Shown: positions 1 to 6,982 of the stretch, piece by piece
Layout: every line of letters begins with the position of its first letter
Position numbering within the stretch: the first letter of the stretch is position 1
Source of the DNA: Candidatus Azambacteria bacterium
GTDB taxonomy: Bacteria > Patescibacteriota > Minisyncoccia > GWC2-36-17 > WO2-46-25
Direction: 5' to 3'
DNA: 7,665 nucleotides
Assembly (NCBI GenBank): GCA_024654415.1
Contig: JANLHQ010000057.1
Span: 1-7,665 of the forward strand
Notes under the pieces: model-generated
What the model saw: only the letters and a program-made list of their open reading frames with translations
What the model was told of the DNA's origin: nothing
Database searches by the model: none
Program-made: the position numbers and the translations under genes

Positions 1-2225
1 GAGCGTAAAATAGAATATACGGATCCATGTTTTTCAAGTGCTGCCGGGACCGTCTTTCCTATTTCAATTTTTGCTTTTGTCCATACCTGCACCACTTTCG
101 TATAGCGCTCCGTATCGGTAAGTAAGCCGCTTTGATATTGCTCGCCAATAACATTTACCTCTTTATTTGAGCGTTCAATGACAGCATCTTTTTCCACTGG
201 AACATTAAGATCAGCCATACCCCATGAGATGCCTGATTTTGTTGCGTACTCAAAGCCAAGCTTTTTCATAATATCAAGCACTGGCACTGATGCGTCTACG
301 CCAAACTGGTCAATGACATCGCTCACAAGTTCTTCAAGATTTTTCTTCGAAAACTCTTGGTTAACAAATTTATTGGTCGCACTGCCAAGTGCCCAGTTAA
401 AGATAATCCGACCCACTGATGTTTCCATGTATGGATCATTTTCATTCTCTCTCTCCTTCGCTTCTCTGACAAATACTTTAATCTTTGCGTTGATTGCAAC
501 CACTCCGAAATCATACGCGAGCACTGCTTCGTTCTTGGAAGAAAAGAGTTTTCCCTCCCCTTTTGCGTCATCTTTCATTGCAGTAAGGAAGTAGCATCCA
601 AGCACAATATCCTGCGTCGGTACGGTAATCGGATCACCGCTCGCTGGCTTCAAGAGATTTTTTGAAGACAACATAAGATCGCGTGCTTCCGCCTGTGCTT
701 CTTCCGTGATTGGTAAATGCACCGCCATCTGGTCGCCGTCAAAATCAGCGTTAAATGCGGAACATACAAGCGGGTGAATCCTAATAGCCATACCTTCAAT
801 GAGTACTGGATAAAACGCTTGGATACCAAGGCGATGGAGTGTTGGCGCTCGGTTGAGCAACACACACTTCCCTTGAATCACTTCTTCTAATATCTCCCAC
901 ACCACATCTGATGCCTCCTCAATGAGATACCCCGCACCTTTAATATTGTGTGCGAGTTCCCGTTCTATAATCTTTTGAATAACAAATGGCTTGAAGAGCT
1001 CAAGCGCCATTCTTTTTGGCAAACCACATTGATCAAGGCGTAATTCAGGCCCCACAACGATCACAGAACGGCCGGAATAATCTACACGTTTTCCGAGTAA
1101 GTTCTGTCGGAATCGTCCTGACTTCCCCTTCAACATATCTGCAAGCGAGCGTAACTGACGCTTCTGTCCAGTGGCTGCCATGACTGCCTTTCCCTTGCGC
1201 GCAGAGTTATCGATTAACGCATCTACCGCCTCCTGCAACATGCGTTTTTCATTCCGCACGATCACTTCAGGAGCATTTAAATCAAGAAGTTTTTTAAGAC
1301 GATTATTTCGGTTAATAATGCGTCGGTACAAATCATTCAAATCGCTTGAGGCATATCGTCCGCCATCAAGCTGCACCATAGGCCGGAGGTCTGGCGGCAT
1401 AATCGGAAGCACGGTGAGAAACATCCAACTTGGCTTTACGCCTGAGCGCACAAACCCATGTGCGAGTTTATACCGCTTTAGAAGTTTTGGCTTTAATGTC
1501 GTTTGCTCATCCTTTCGCAACTCAACCTCGAGTTCTTTCTCGAGTTTTTCAAGATCAAGCGATTCTGTAATATTTTTAATTGCTTCCGCACCAATGCCCG
1601 CCTTAAACATCTCGCCGTACTTCAAGCTCATTTCATAATATTCATTCTCGGAAAGAATCTGGATTGGACGGAGGCTCTTCAGCTCGCTTCCTACTTTATC
1701 ATACGCAGCTTTCAGTGCTTCCTTTTTTTGCACATCAGTTTCTTGCTTAATCTTGGTAGCGTATTCCTTTGTAAGCTCCTCGAGTTTTTGCCCCTTAAGT
1801 TCCTCATTCACTTCAGTGATAATATAAGACGCAAAATACGCAACTTTCTCAAGTTGGTGCAACGGAATATCAAGTAATGTGCCAATCTTTGAAGGCACCC
1901 CACGAAGAAACCACACGTGCGCAACTGGTGCGGCAAGCTTAATATGTCCCATGCGTTCGCGGCGGACGATAGATCGCGTCACCTCTACTCCACACTTATC
2001 ACACACAATTCCTTTATAGCGAATTTTCTTATATTTTCCACAGTAACACTCCCAGTCCTTTTCCGGACCAAAAATCTTCTCGCAAAATAGACCGTCCTTT
2101 TCAGCACGCTGAGTTCGATAATTGATCGTCTCCGATTTAGTCACCTCACCATGTGACCACCCAAGAATTTCTTCAGGTGACGCAAGTGAAAGTTTAATGG
2201 CTGTGAAGTCTGATACTTTTAACAT
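1..2225 (-). CDS. rpoC: RNA polymerase subunit beta-prime, N-terminal 741 residues (3' end outside window)
   Basis: Beta-prime forms the clamp and, with beta, the active centre of RNA polymerase. Seen in order: an N-terminal zinc ribbon (C60-x-C62, C75-x2-C78); a charged, probably helical stretch at about 139-185; the clamp-helix region that binds sigma (about 290-345); the switch-2 segment RFRQNLLGKRVDYSGRSV (371-388); LLNRAPTLHRLGIQAF (456-471); and the catalytic NADFDGD at 492-498, whose Asp494, Asp496 and Asp498 hold the active-site magnesium. The frame stays open to the left edge, so the bridge helix, trigger loop and C-terminus lie outside. The ATG at 2225 is 10 bases after the rpoB stop and begins MLKVSDF, a usual beta-prime start; no Shine-Dalgarno sequence precedes it, so translation is probably coupled to rpoB. 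Compared with E. coli from memory, about 40 extra residues lie before ILSENEYYEM. Identity is certain; the insertion boundaries are approximate. Confidence 0.99.
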   Translation of the reverse strand, partial: MLKVSDFTAIKLSLASPEEILGWSHGEVTKSETINYRTQRAEKDGLFCEKIFGPEKDWECYCGKYKKIRYKGIVCDKCGVEVTRSIVRRERMGHIKLAAPVAHVWFLRGVPSKIGTLLDIPLHQLEKVAYFASYIITEVNEELKGQKLEELTKEYATKIKQETDVQKKEALKAAYDKVGSELKSLRPIQILSENEYYEMSLKYGEMFKAGIGAEAIKNITESLDLEKLEKELEVELRKDEQTTLKPKLLKRYKLAHGFVRSGVKPSWMFLTVLPIMPPDLRPMVQLDGGRYASSDLNDLYRRIINRNNRLKKLLDLNAPEVIVRNEKRMLQEAVDALIDNSARKGKAVMAATGQKRQLRSLADMLKGKSGRFRQNLLGKRVDYSGRSVIVVGPELRLDQCGLPKRMALELFKPFVIQKIIERELAHNIKGAGYLIEEASDVVWEILEEVIQGKCVLLNRAPTLHRLGIQAFYPVLIEGMAIRIHPLVCSAFNADFDGDQMAVHLPITEEAQAEARDLMLSSKNLLKPASGDPITVPTQDIVLGCYFLTAMKDDAKGEGKLFSSKNEAVLAYDFGVVAINAKIKVFVREAKERENENDPYMETSVGRIIFNWALGSATNKFVNQEFSKKNLEELVSDVIDQFGVDASVPVLDIMKKLGFEYATKSGISWGMADLNVPVEKDAVIERSNKEVNVIGEQYQSGLLTDTERYTKVVQVWTKAKIEIGKTVPAALEKHGSVYSILR

Positions 2226-2235
2226 GAGTGTGTGA

Positions 2236-5200
2236 TTAAGCGTTTTTTTCTTCTAATGCGTCGACTTCGTCATCCTTTCGTGCGCCCTCAAACATCACCG
2301 AAAGACTAAGCGCCTTTAGTTCGTTCACGAACACATGGAATGCTGCAGGAATATTCGGACTCTTAATCTTCTCTCCTCGAATGATTGAATCATACGCCGC
2401 TGTTCTTCCCACAACATCATCTGATTTAATCGTGAGCATTTCCTGAAGCATGTATGCGGCTCCATACCCTTCAAGTGCCCACACTTCCATTTCCCCGAGG
2501 CGCTGACCACCAAATTGAGCTTTTCCACCAAGTGGTTGCTGTGTGATAAGCGAGTATGGACCAATGGAGCGCATGTGGATCTTATCTTCCACTAAGTGAT
2601 TCAGCTTCAAAATATACATGACACCCACCGTTACCGGTTGGTCGAATTTTTCTCCCGTTCTTCCATCATACAACCACGCTTTACCAGTTTCTGGGAGCCC
2701 TGCTGCCTTCAACTCTTCCCTGATATCCTTTTCTTTCGCGCCCGCGAGTGCTGGGGTTATCGCTTGATATCCATTTTTCATCGCTGCCCATCCCAAATGT
2801 GTCTCTAATATTTGCCCGATGTTCATACGTGATGCAACACCAAGTGGATTCAAAATAATATCAACTGGCGTCCCATCTTCAAGATATGGCATGTTTTCAA
2901 CCGGAAGAATCTTCGCGATAACACCTTTATTACCATGCCGTCCTGCGAGCTTATCTCCCACAGCCGCCTTTCGTAACTGTGCAATCTCAATTCGAATGCT
3001 CTTAATAACACCCGATGGCAACTTGTCACCACGTTCACGTGAAAATACTTTTACCCCTACAACCCTCCCGCGTTTGCCGTGCGGCAACCTGAGAGATGTA
3101 TCCTTCACCTCGCGTGCATGTTCGCCGAAAATTGCACGAAGTAATCGCTCTTCTGGGGTAAGATCTGCCTCCCCTTTCGGCGAAATCTTTCCAACTAAAA
3201 TATCATTAGAATTAAGTTCCGCGCCGATACGAACTACGCCATCCTCATCAAGATCCTTTAACCGATCTTCACCAACGTTTGGAATGTCGTATGTAGTGAT
3301 TTCTGGTCCAAGTTTTGTATCTCGAACATCAACAGAAAAATCTTCAATGTGAATGGATGTGAACCGGTCATCCTGTACCAGTCGTTCAGAGATAATAATA
3401 GCATCTTCAAAGTTATGACCGGAGAATGAAAGGAATGCAACAGTGAGGTTTTGACCGAGCGCCATTTGCCCGCCGTCAGTTGCGCTGCCATCAGCGATGA
3501 CATCACCCTTTTTCACTTTCGTTCCTTTTGGAACAATTGGTTTTTGTGAAATACTTGAGTATTGGTTTGACCGTATAAATGAATGAAGTGGGTATGTTTT
3601 CAATTCCTTCTCCTTATTATTCTTTATTACAATGTGCTTTCCATCAACTTCCACAACCTCTCCATCTTCTTCTGCGACTACAACCTGCCCTGAGTCGCGC
3701 GCTGCCTTTCCTTCAACGCCCGTTGCAACTACAGGAGCTTCTTGTCTGATACATGGCACTGCCTGCCTCTGCATATTCGAACCCATGAGTGCGCGGTTCG
3801 CGTCATCATGTTCGAGAAATGGAATAAAGCTCGCAGCTATAGAAATGAATTGATTAGGCGCGACATCAATGAAATCTATTTCTTCTGGCGTTACAATTCC
3901 AGGAACTCCTTTCACGCGCGCGCCAACCTCGATGCCCACGATTTTCCCGTGCGAGTCGATTGCGACATCCGTTGCGGCAATGTTATAACGATCCCCTTCT
4001 GATGCATCCAAGTACATCAGCTCATCAGTAATCTTAGAATTTTTTACCCGCCGATATGGTGTTTCAATAAACCCATATTTATTAATCCGCGCATATGATG
4101 CGAGATGTCCCACAAGACCGATGTTTGGTCCTTCTGGGGTTTCAATAGGGCAGATCCTTCCATAGTGAGAGGGATGCACATCGCGCACCTCAAAGCCGGC
4201 GCGCTCACGTGTCAAACCACCAGGACCCATCGCGGAAATACGTCGTTTATGTTCGAGCTCAGCGAGCGGATTGATCTGATCCATGAATTGCGAAAGCTGA
4301 TACGACGTAAAAAACTCTTTCACCGCGGCCATCAACGGACGTACATTCACCAGCTGTGATGGTGTGAGAGTAAAGATATCAAGCGTACTCATACGATCCT
4401 TGATAATGCGTTCCATCCGAATCAACCCAATGCGTAATTTCGCCTGTAAGAGCTCTCCAACGGATTTTACCCGTCGATTACCCAGATGATCCACGTCGTC
4501 TGGGCGCGCATGCGGATCATTATTCAGTCGAATAACTTCCTTAATCACTAGCACGAGATCCTCTTTATTGAGTAGTCGTTCTTTTTGTTCGATATCCCGT
4601 TCGCGCAACTTCTCTGATGATTCGCCGTATAACCGAATATTCAACTTATATCGCCCAACCTCAGAAAGATCATACTTTGTAATAGAAAAGAACATCGAAT
4701 CCAAGAGCTGTTTTGCGCCCTCCGCTGTTACCGGGTCTCCTGGTCGAATACGCTTATACATTTCCATATAACTCTCTTCACGGTTTTCTGAAGAATCCTT
4801 TTCAATTGTTGCATCAAGATACACGCCGTCAGGGTCAACATCCTTAAACGCGCGCTTCATTTCTTCATTGCTCTCAAATCCAAATATACGAAGCAACCCA
4901 GTTACTGGTAGCTTTCGCTTCCGATCAATCCTGACGTGAATAGCATTATCAACATCGGTTTCAAATTCAATCCATGCACCCCTATTCGGAATAATCTTCG
5001 CACCAAAAACCTTCCTTCCCTTTGCTATTGTGGCCGTAAAAAACACGCCCGCAGATCTGATGATCTGCGAAACAATAACGCGCTCTACACCATTCACAAT
5101 AAACGTGCCGCTCTTTGTCATCACAGGGAAATCACCAAAATAGATTTCTTGATCCTTAATCTCGCCTGTTTTTTTGTTTTCGAGTCGTACCTTTACGCGC

Positions 5201-5460
5201 AGGGGCGCTTCATACGAAAGACTATTCTCCTTAGATTTTTGTTCGCTATGCTTTGGTTCGTCGAAATAATAATCGAGGAATGAAAGAGAGAGGTCATTGC
5301 CGGAGTAATCCTTGATTGGCGACACCTCATCAAACAGATCGTGCAATCCTTTTCGCATAAACCACGCATATGAATCAAGCTGCACCTCAACAAGGTTGGG
5401 CAGCTCAACAGACGACACCTGCAACGAAGAAAATACTTTTGTCTTTCTTGAAGTGCTCAT
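2236..5460 (-). CDS. rpoB: RNA polymerase subunit beta, complete
   Basis: The beta subunit of RNA polymerase is 1074 residues here, compact beside the 1342 of E. coli. Seen in order: GTFIVNG-VERVIVSQ (about 118-133); the rifampicin pocket QLSQFMDQINPLAELEHKRR followed by ISAMGPGG (about 388-415); CPIETPEGPNIGL; the acidic pair E685-D686 in HNFEDA; GDKLAGRHGNKGV with K837 and K845, equivalent to E. coli K1065 and K1073; H962 in HMRSIGPYS; and the C-terminal QQPLGGKAQFGGQR and MLTIKSDDV blocks. The rifampicin contact positions D394, H404 and S409 (E. coli D516, H526, S531) keep the sensitive residues, with Met at the L533 position. I chose ATG at 5460 (MSTSRKTKVFSSL). An upstream in-frame GTG at 5511 would add 17 residues, but it lies in the loop of a hairpin and the extension has no family character. 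Neither start has a clear Shine-Dalgarno sequence. The gene is followed 10 bases later by rpoC. Confidence 0.99.
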   Translation of the reverse strand: MSTSRKTKVFSSLQVSSVELPNLVEVQLDSYAWFMRKGLHDLFDEVSPIKDYSGNDLSLSFLDYYFDEPKHSEQKSKENSLSYEAPLRVKVRLENKKTGEIKDQEIYFGDFPVMTKSGTFIVNGVERVIVSQIIRSAGVFFTATIAKGRKVFGAKIIPNRGAWIEFETDVDNAIHVRIDRKRKLPVTGLLRIFGFESNEEMKRAFKDVDPDGVYLDATIEKDSSENREESYMEMYKRIRPGDPVTAEGAKQLLDSMFFSITKYDLSEVGRYKLNIRLYGESSEKLRERDIEQKERLLNKEDLVLVIKEVIRLNNDPHARPDDVDHLGNRRVKSVGELLQAKLRIGLIRMERIIKDRMSTLDIFTLTPSQLVNVRPLMAAVKEFFTSYQLSQFMDQINPLAELEHKRRISAMGPGGLTRERAGFEVRDVHPSHYGRICPIETPEGPNIGLVGHLASYARINKYGFIETPYRRVKNSKITDELMYLDASEGDRYNIAATDVAIDSHGKIVGIEVGARVKGVPGIVTPEEIDFIDVAPNQFISIAASFIPFLEHDDANRALMGSNMQRQAVPCIRQEAPVVATGVEGKAARDSGQVVVAEEDGEVVEVDGKHIVIKNNKEKELKTYPLHSFIRSNQYSSISQKPIVPKGTKVKKGDVIADGSATDGGQMALGQNLTVAFLSFSGHNFEDAIIISERLVQDDRFTSIHIEDFSVDVRDTKLGPEITTYDIPNVGEDRLKDLDEDGVVRIGAELNSNDILVGKISPKGEADLTPEERLLRAIFGEHAREVKDTSLRLPHGKRGRVVGVKVFSRERGDKLPSGVIKSIRIEIAQLRKAAVGDKLAGRHGNKGVIAKILPVENMPYLEDGTPVDIILNPLGVASRMNIGQILETHLGWAAMKNGYQAITPALAGAKEKDIREELKAAGLPETGKAWLYDGRTGEKFDQPVTVGVMYILKLNHLVEDKIHMRSIGPYSLITQQPLGGKAQFGGQRLGEMEVWALEGYGAAYMLQEMLTIKSDDVVGRTAAYDSIIRGEKIKSPNIPAAFHVFVNELKALSLSVMFEGARKDDEVDALEEKNA

Positions 5461-5493
5461 TTTTTGAAAAAGTGAGTATTTAAAAAGCAAATC

Positions 5494-5522
5494 CCCTTTT
5501 TCGATGCGCACGCGAAAAAGGG
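5494..5522 (-). promoter_or_regulatory. Perfect 10-bp hairpin in the rpoB leader
   Basis: CGAAAAAGGG and its exact complement CCCTTTTTCG form a 10-bp stem around a 9-base loop. In the rpoB mRNA it lies about 33 to 62 bases before the ATG at 5460. The downstream arm and the base after it contain the only purine-rich, Shine-Dalgarno-like run in the leader (AAAGGGGA). The bases after the stem (GATTTGCTTTTT) are not an uninterrupted U tract, so it is a poor Rho-independent terminator. It could be an attenuator, a protein-binding leader element or an mRNA-stabilising stem. The pairing is read directly from the sequence; the function is not known. Confidence 0.55.
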
Positions 5523-5558
5523 TTGCGGCTTTTATTTCCTCATAAAAAAATTAAGGAT

Positions 5559-5588
5559 ATAGTAAAAAATAAACACCAAAAAACACAA
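5559..5588 (-). promoter_or_regulatory. rpoB: Possible sigma-70-type promoter for rpoBC
   Basis: On the minus strand TTGTGT (5583-5588) and TACTAT (5559-5564) are separated by 18 bases in a T-rich stretch. The -10 keeps the first T, the second-position A, the fifth A and the final T; the -35 matches only TTG well. The predicted transcript start is near 5552, giving a leader of about 90 bases that includes the hairpin. A shifted -10 (TATATC) is also possible. In such AT-rich DNA weak matches occur by chance, so this is tentative; the 134-base gap itself is the better reason to expect a promoter here. Confidence 0.3.
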
Positions 5589-5594
5589 CGCCCA

Positions 5595-5822
5595 TTACTT
5601 TGTGCTTTTTATATTGAACGTGATTCCGGAAGCAATCGCCTTAGCAATACGGCATGGCATCGATTCTTCATTCTCACAGAGAACCGACACCTCTTTTAAA
5701 CTTAATACAACAAGTTTATGCCTTTTCAGAAATTTGTCAAGCGCGCACAGGAAATCATCTCCTTTTTCAATGGAGAGTCTGTGGATAACCCCCTTTTTTG
5801 TAGTAATCACCGCCGTTATCAT
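5595..5822 (-). CDS. Small protein, 75 aa, possibly a reduced TsaB N-terminal-like domain
   Basis: A 75-residue soluble protein with no signal peptide or membrane segment. It starts with short alternating hydrophobic stretches (MITAVITT, GVIHRLSI), then a probable amphipathic helix with DKFLKRHK, then LKEVSVL, then RIAKAIASGITFNI. By eye the order resembles the start of TsaB, a partner in tRNA threonylcarbamoyladenosine synthesis with an ASKHA fold: beta strands, the I-D-K-x-L-K-K helix, L-K-x-I-x-V-V, then G-P-G-S-F-T-G-L-R-I-x-x-A-x-A. The R-I-x-x-A-x-A part aligns without gaps, but the GPGSFTGL loop is replaced by ENEESMPC and the rest of TsaB is missing. The ATG at 5822 is the only usual start, because an in-frame TAG lies 11 codons upstream. 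It lies 47 bases after rodA and 134 before rpoB, on the same strand. It could be a real mini-protein, a degenerate remnant or a chance ORF. Existence is likely; the family call is weak. Confidence 0.6.
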   Translation of the reverse strand: MITAVITTKKGVIHRLSIEKGDDFLCALDKFLKRHKLVVLSLKEVSVLCENEESMPCRIAKAIASGITFNIKSTK

Positions 5823-5869
5823 ATTTCTTATATTTTCATTCTTATTCCCTATCTATACCGGCATCTTCC

Positions 5870-6964
5870 TCATCCCCGCACATGAATACTCTGCACAAGA
5901 CCAAGCCCTATAAAAAGCGCTAGGAGATTTGACCCCCCATAACTCAAAAAGGGGAACGCAATGCCAATCACAGGCATTAACCCCACATTCATACCCAAAT
6001 TAATAGCTACATGGATAAATATCAATACCATCATCGCAGCACAAAAAATACGCGCAAAATTATTCTCTGCAGCCAAGCCGATGCGCATGATTCGCCACAC
6101 GATGATACTCAGAAGTAAAAGCACGATCATCGCTCCAAATAACCCAAATTCTTCCACAATACTCGCAAACATAAAATCAGTATGCGCCTCCGGTAAGAAT
6201 CCAAGCTGGACCTGCGAACCATACCCAAGCCCCTTACCAAACATCCCGCCACTCCCAACTGCGATCATCGCCTGAATCGCGTTATATCCCACTCCTTGTG
6301 GGTCGTGATATGGGTTCACAAATGATACGATCCGTTCCTTTTGATAATCCTTAAGCGCATATGCCCACCCTCCCCATGCCATAACCATACCAAGTATAAT
6401 CAACAACGCGATTTGTTTTCGCGATATTCCAGAAAAAAGAACAATGCCAAGCCACAACGAGAACACAACTACTGCAGAGCCAAGATCAGGCTGTAGGAGT
6501 ACAAGTGCCATTGGCACCGCTACGTACGAAAATGAAATAATAACGTGAAACCACCTATACATTTCCACGTGTCGCAATGAAAAATACTTTGCAAAAAGCA
6601 ATGCAAGTACGATCTTTGTAGTTTCTACCGGCGCAAATGCAAAACCCCCAATCGTGAACCACCCGGTAAGTCCGCGGGTTTGCTTGCCAACCAACAGAAG
6701 CACGACAAGAGCGAGTACCGAACCGACATACAGCAACATCACTGCATACGAATTATTCTTGAAAAATCGATAATCGAGGAATGACAATGCCACCATCAGT
6801 ACGATTCCTATACCAAGAGCAATAAGCTGCTTGTACTGATATGCGGCCATTACGTGATTTCCGTACGCCATCGCGACAAGCTCCACCACGCCAAAAAGCG
6901 TGAGCAATATAGCAGCGCCCGCAAGCACTTTATCCATTTTTTGGATATATGCAAAAAAATTCAT
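5870..6964 (-). CDS. rodA: RodA-type SEDS peptidoglycan glycosyltransferase
   Basis: RodA polymerises lipid II into glycan strands at the cytoplasmic membrane, with a class B penicillin-binding protein and the elongation machinery. This 364-residue protein is full length for RodA (about 370 in E. coli) and has about ten hydrophobic helices (first about 12-32, last about 335-360). Family motifs seen: TRGLTGWFTIGG followed by APVETTK, where QPSE is usual; LLQPDLGSAVV; the large loop with NPYHDPQGVGYNAIQAMIAV and GKGLGYGSQ; HTDF with Asp263, matching the essential Asp near position 262 of E. coli RodA; and NLGMNVGLMPVIGI-FPFLSYGGS at the C-terminal end. The RodA length and lack of an FtsW-like extension favour RodA over FtsW. 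The ATG at 6964 has no Shine-Dalgarno sequence; an ATG nine codons later is possible but would cut off the short N-terminal helix. It starts 18 bases after the upstream gene, so the two are probably cotranscribed. No penicillin-binding protein or mre gene is in the window. Confidence 0.96.
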   Translation of the reverse strand: MNFFAYIQKMDKVLAGAAILLTLFGVVELVAMAYGNHVMAAYQYKQLIALGIGIVLMVALSFLDYRFFKNNSYAVMLLYVGSVLALVVLLLVGKQTRGLTGWFTIGGFAFAPVETTKIVLALLFAKYFSLRHVEMYRWFHVIISFSYVAVPMALVLLQPDLGSAVVVFSLWLGIVLFSGISRKQIALLIILGMVMAWGGWAYALKDYQKERIVSFVNPYHDPQGVGYNAIQAMIAVGSGGMFGKGLGYGSQVQLGFLPEAHTDFMFASIVEEFGLFGAMIVLLLLSIIVWRIMRIGLAAENNFARIFCAAMMVLIFIHVAINLGMNVGLMPVIGIAFPFLSYGGSNLLALFIGLGLVQSIHVRG

Positions 6965-6982
6965 ACGTATAGTGTATTTTGT

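Noticed and set aside
2819..3352. A 177-codon plus-strand ORF opposite rpoB, with many other plus-strand ORFs opposite rpoB and rpoC
   Set aside because: They lie fully inside strongly conserved minus-strand coding sequence, are Ser/Arg/Pro-rich shadow translations, and show no family motif.
5461..5511. GTG at 5511 as the rpoB start (17 extra residues)
   Set aside because: The GTG lies in the hairpin loop, has no ribosome binding site, and the extension does not resemble beta N-termini, whereas MSTSRKTKVFSSL at 5460 does.
5494..5522. Rho-independent terminator between the 75-residue ORF and rpoB
   Set aside because: The stem is AT-rich in its middle and the following bases are interrupted (GATTTGC) before a U run, so it does not fit a strong terminator in either direction.
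5532..5543. Three-codon ORF (M-R-K-stop) in the rpoB leader, before the hairpin
   Set aside because: Too short to distinguish from chance; it has no ribosome binding site and no attenuation-type codon run.
5602..5913. Plus-strand ORF of 103 codons covering the 75-residue minus ORF and the end of rodA
   Set aside because: It overlaps the rodA C-terminus antisense, has no recognisable motif or start signal, and the same-strand context favours the minus ORF. It does keep some doubt on the minus ORF.
2225..6964. Recoded UGA (code 25) as in Gracilibacteria
   Set aside because: No in-frame UGA occurs in the conserved genes, and rodA ends with UGA at the expected length.
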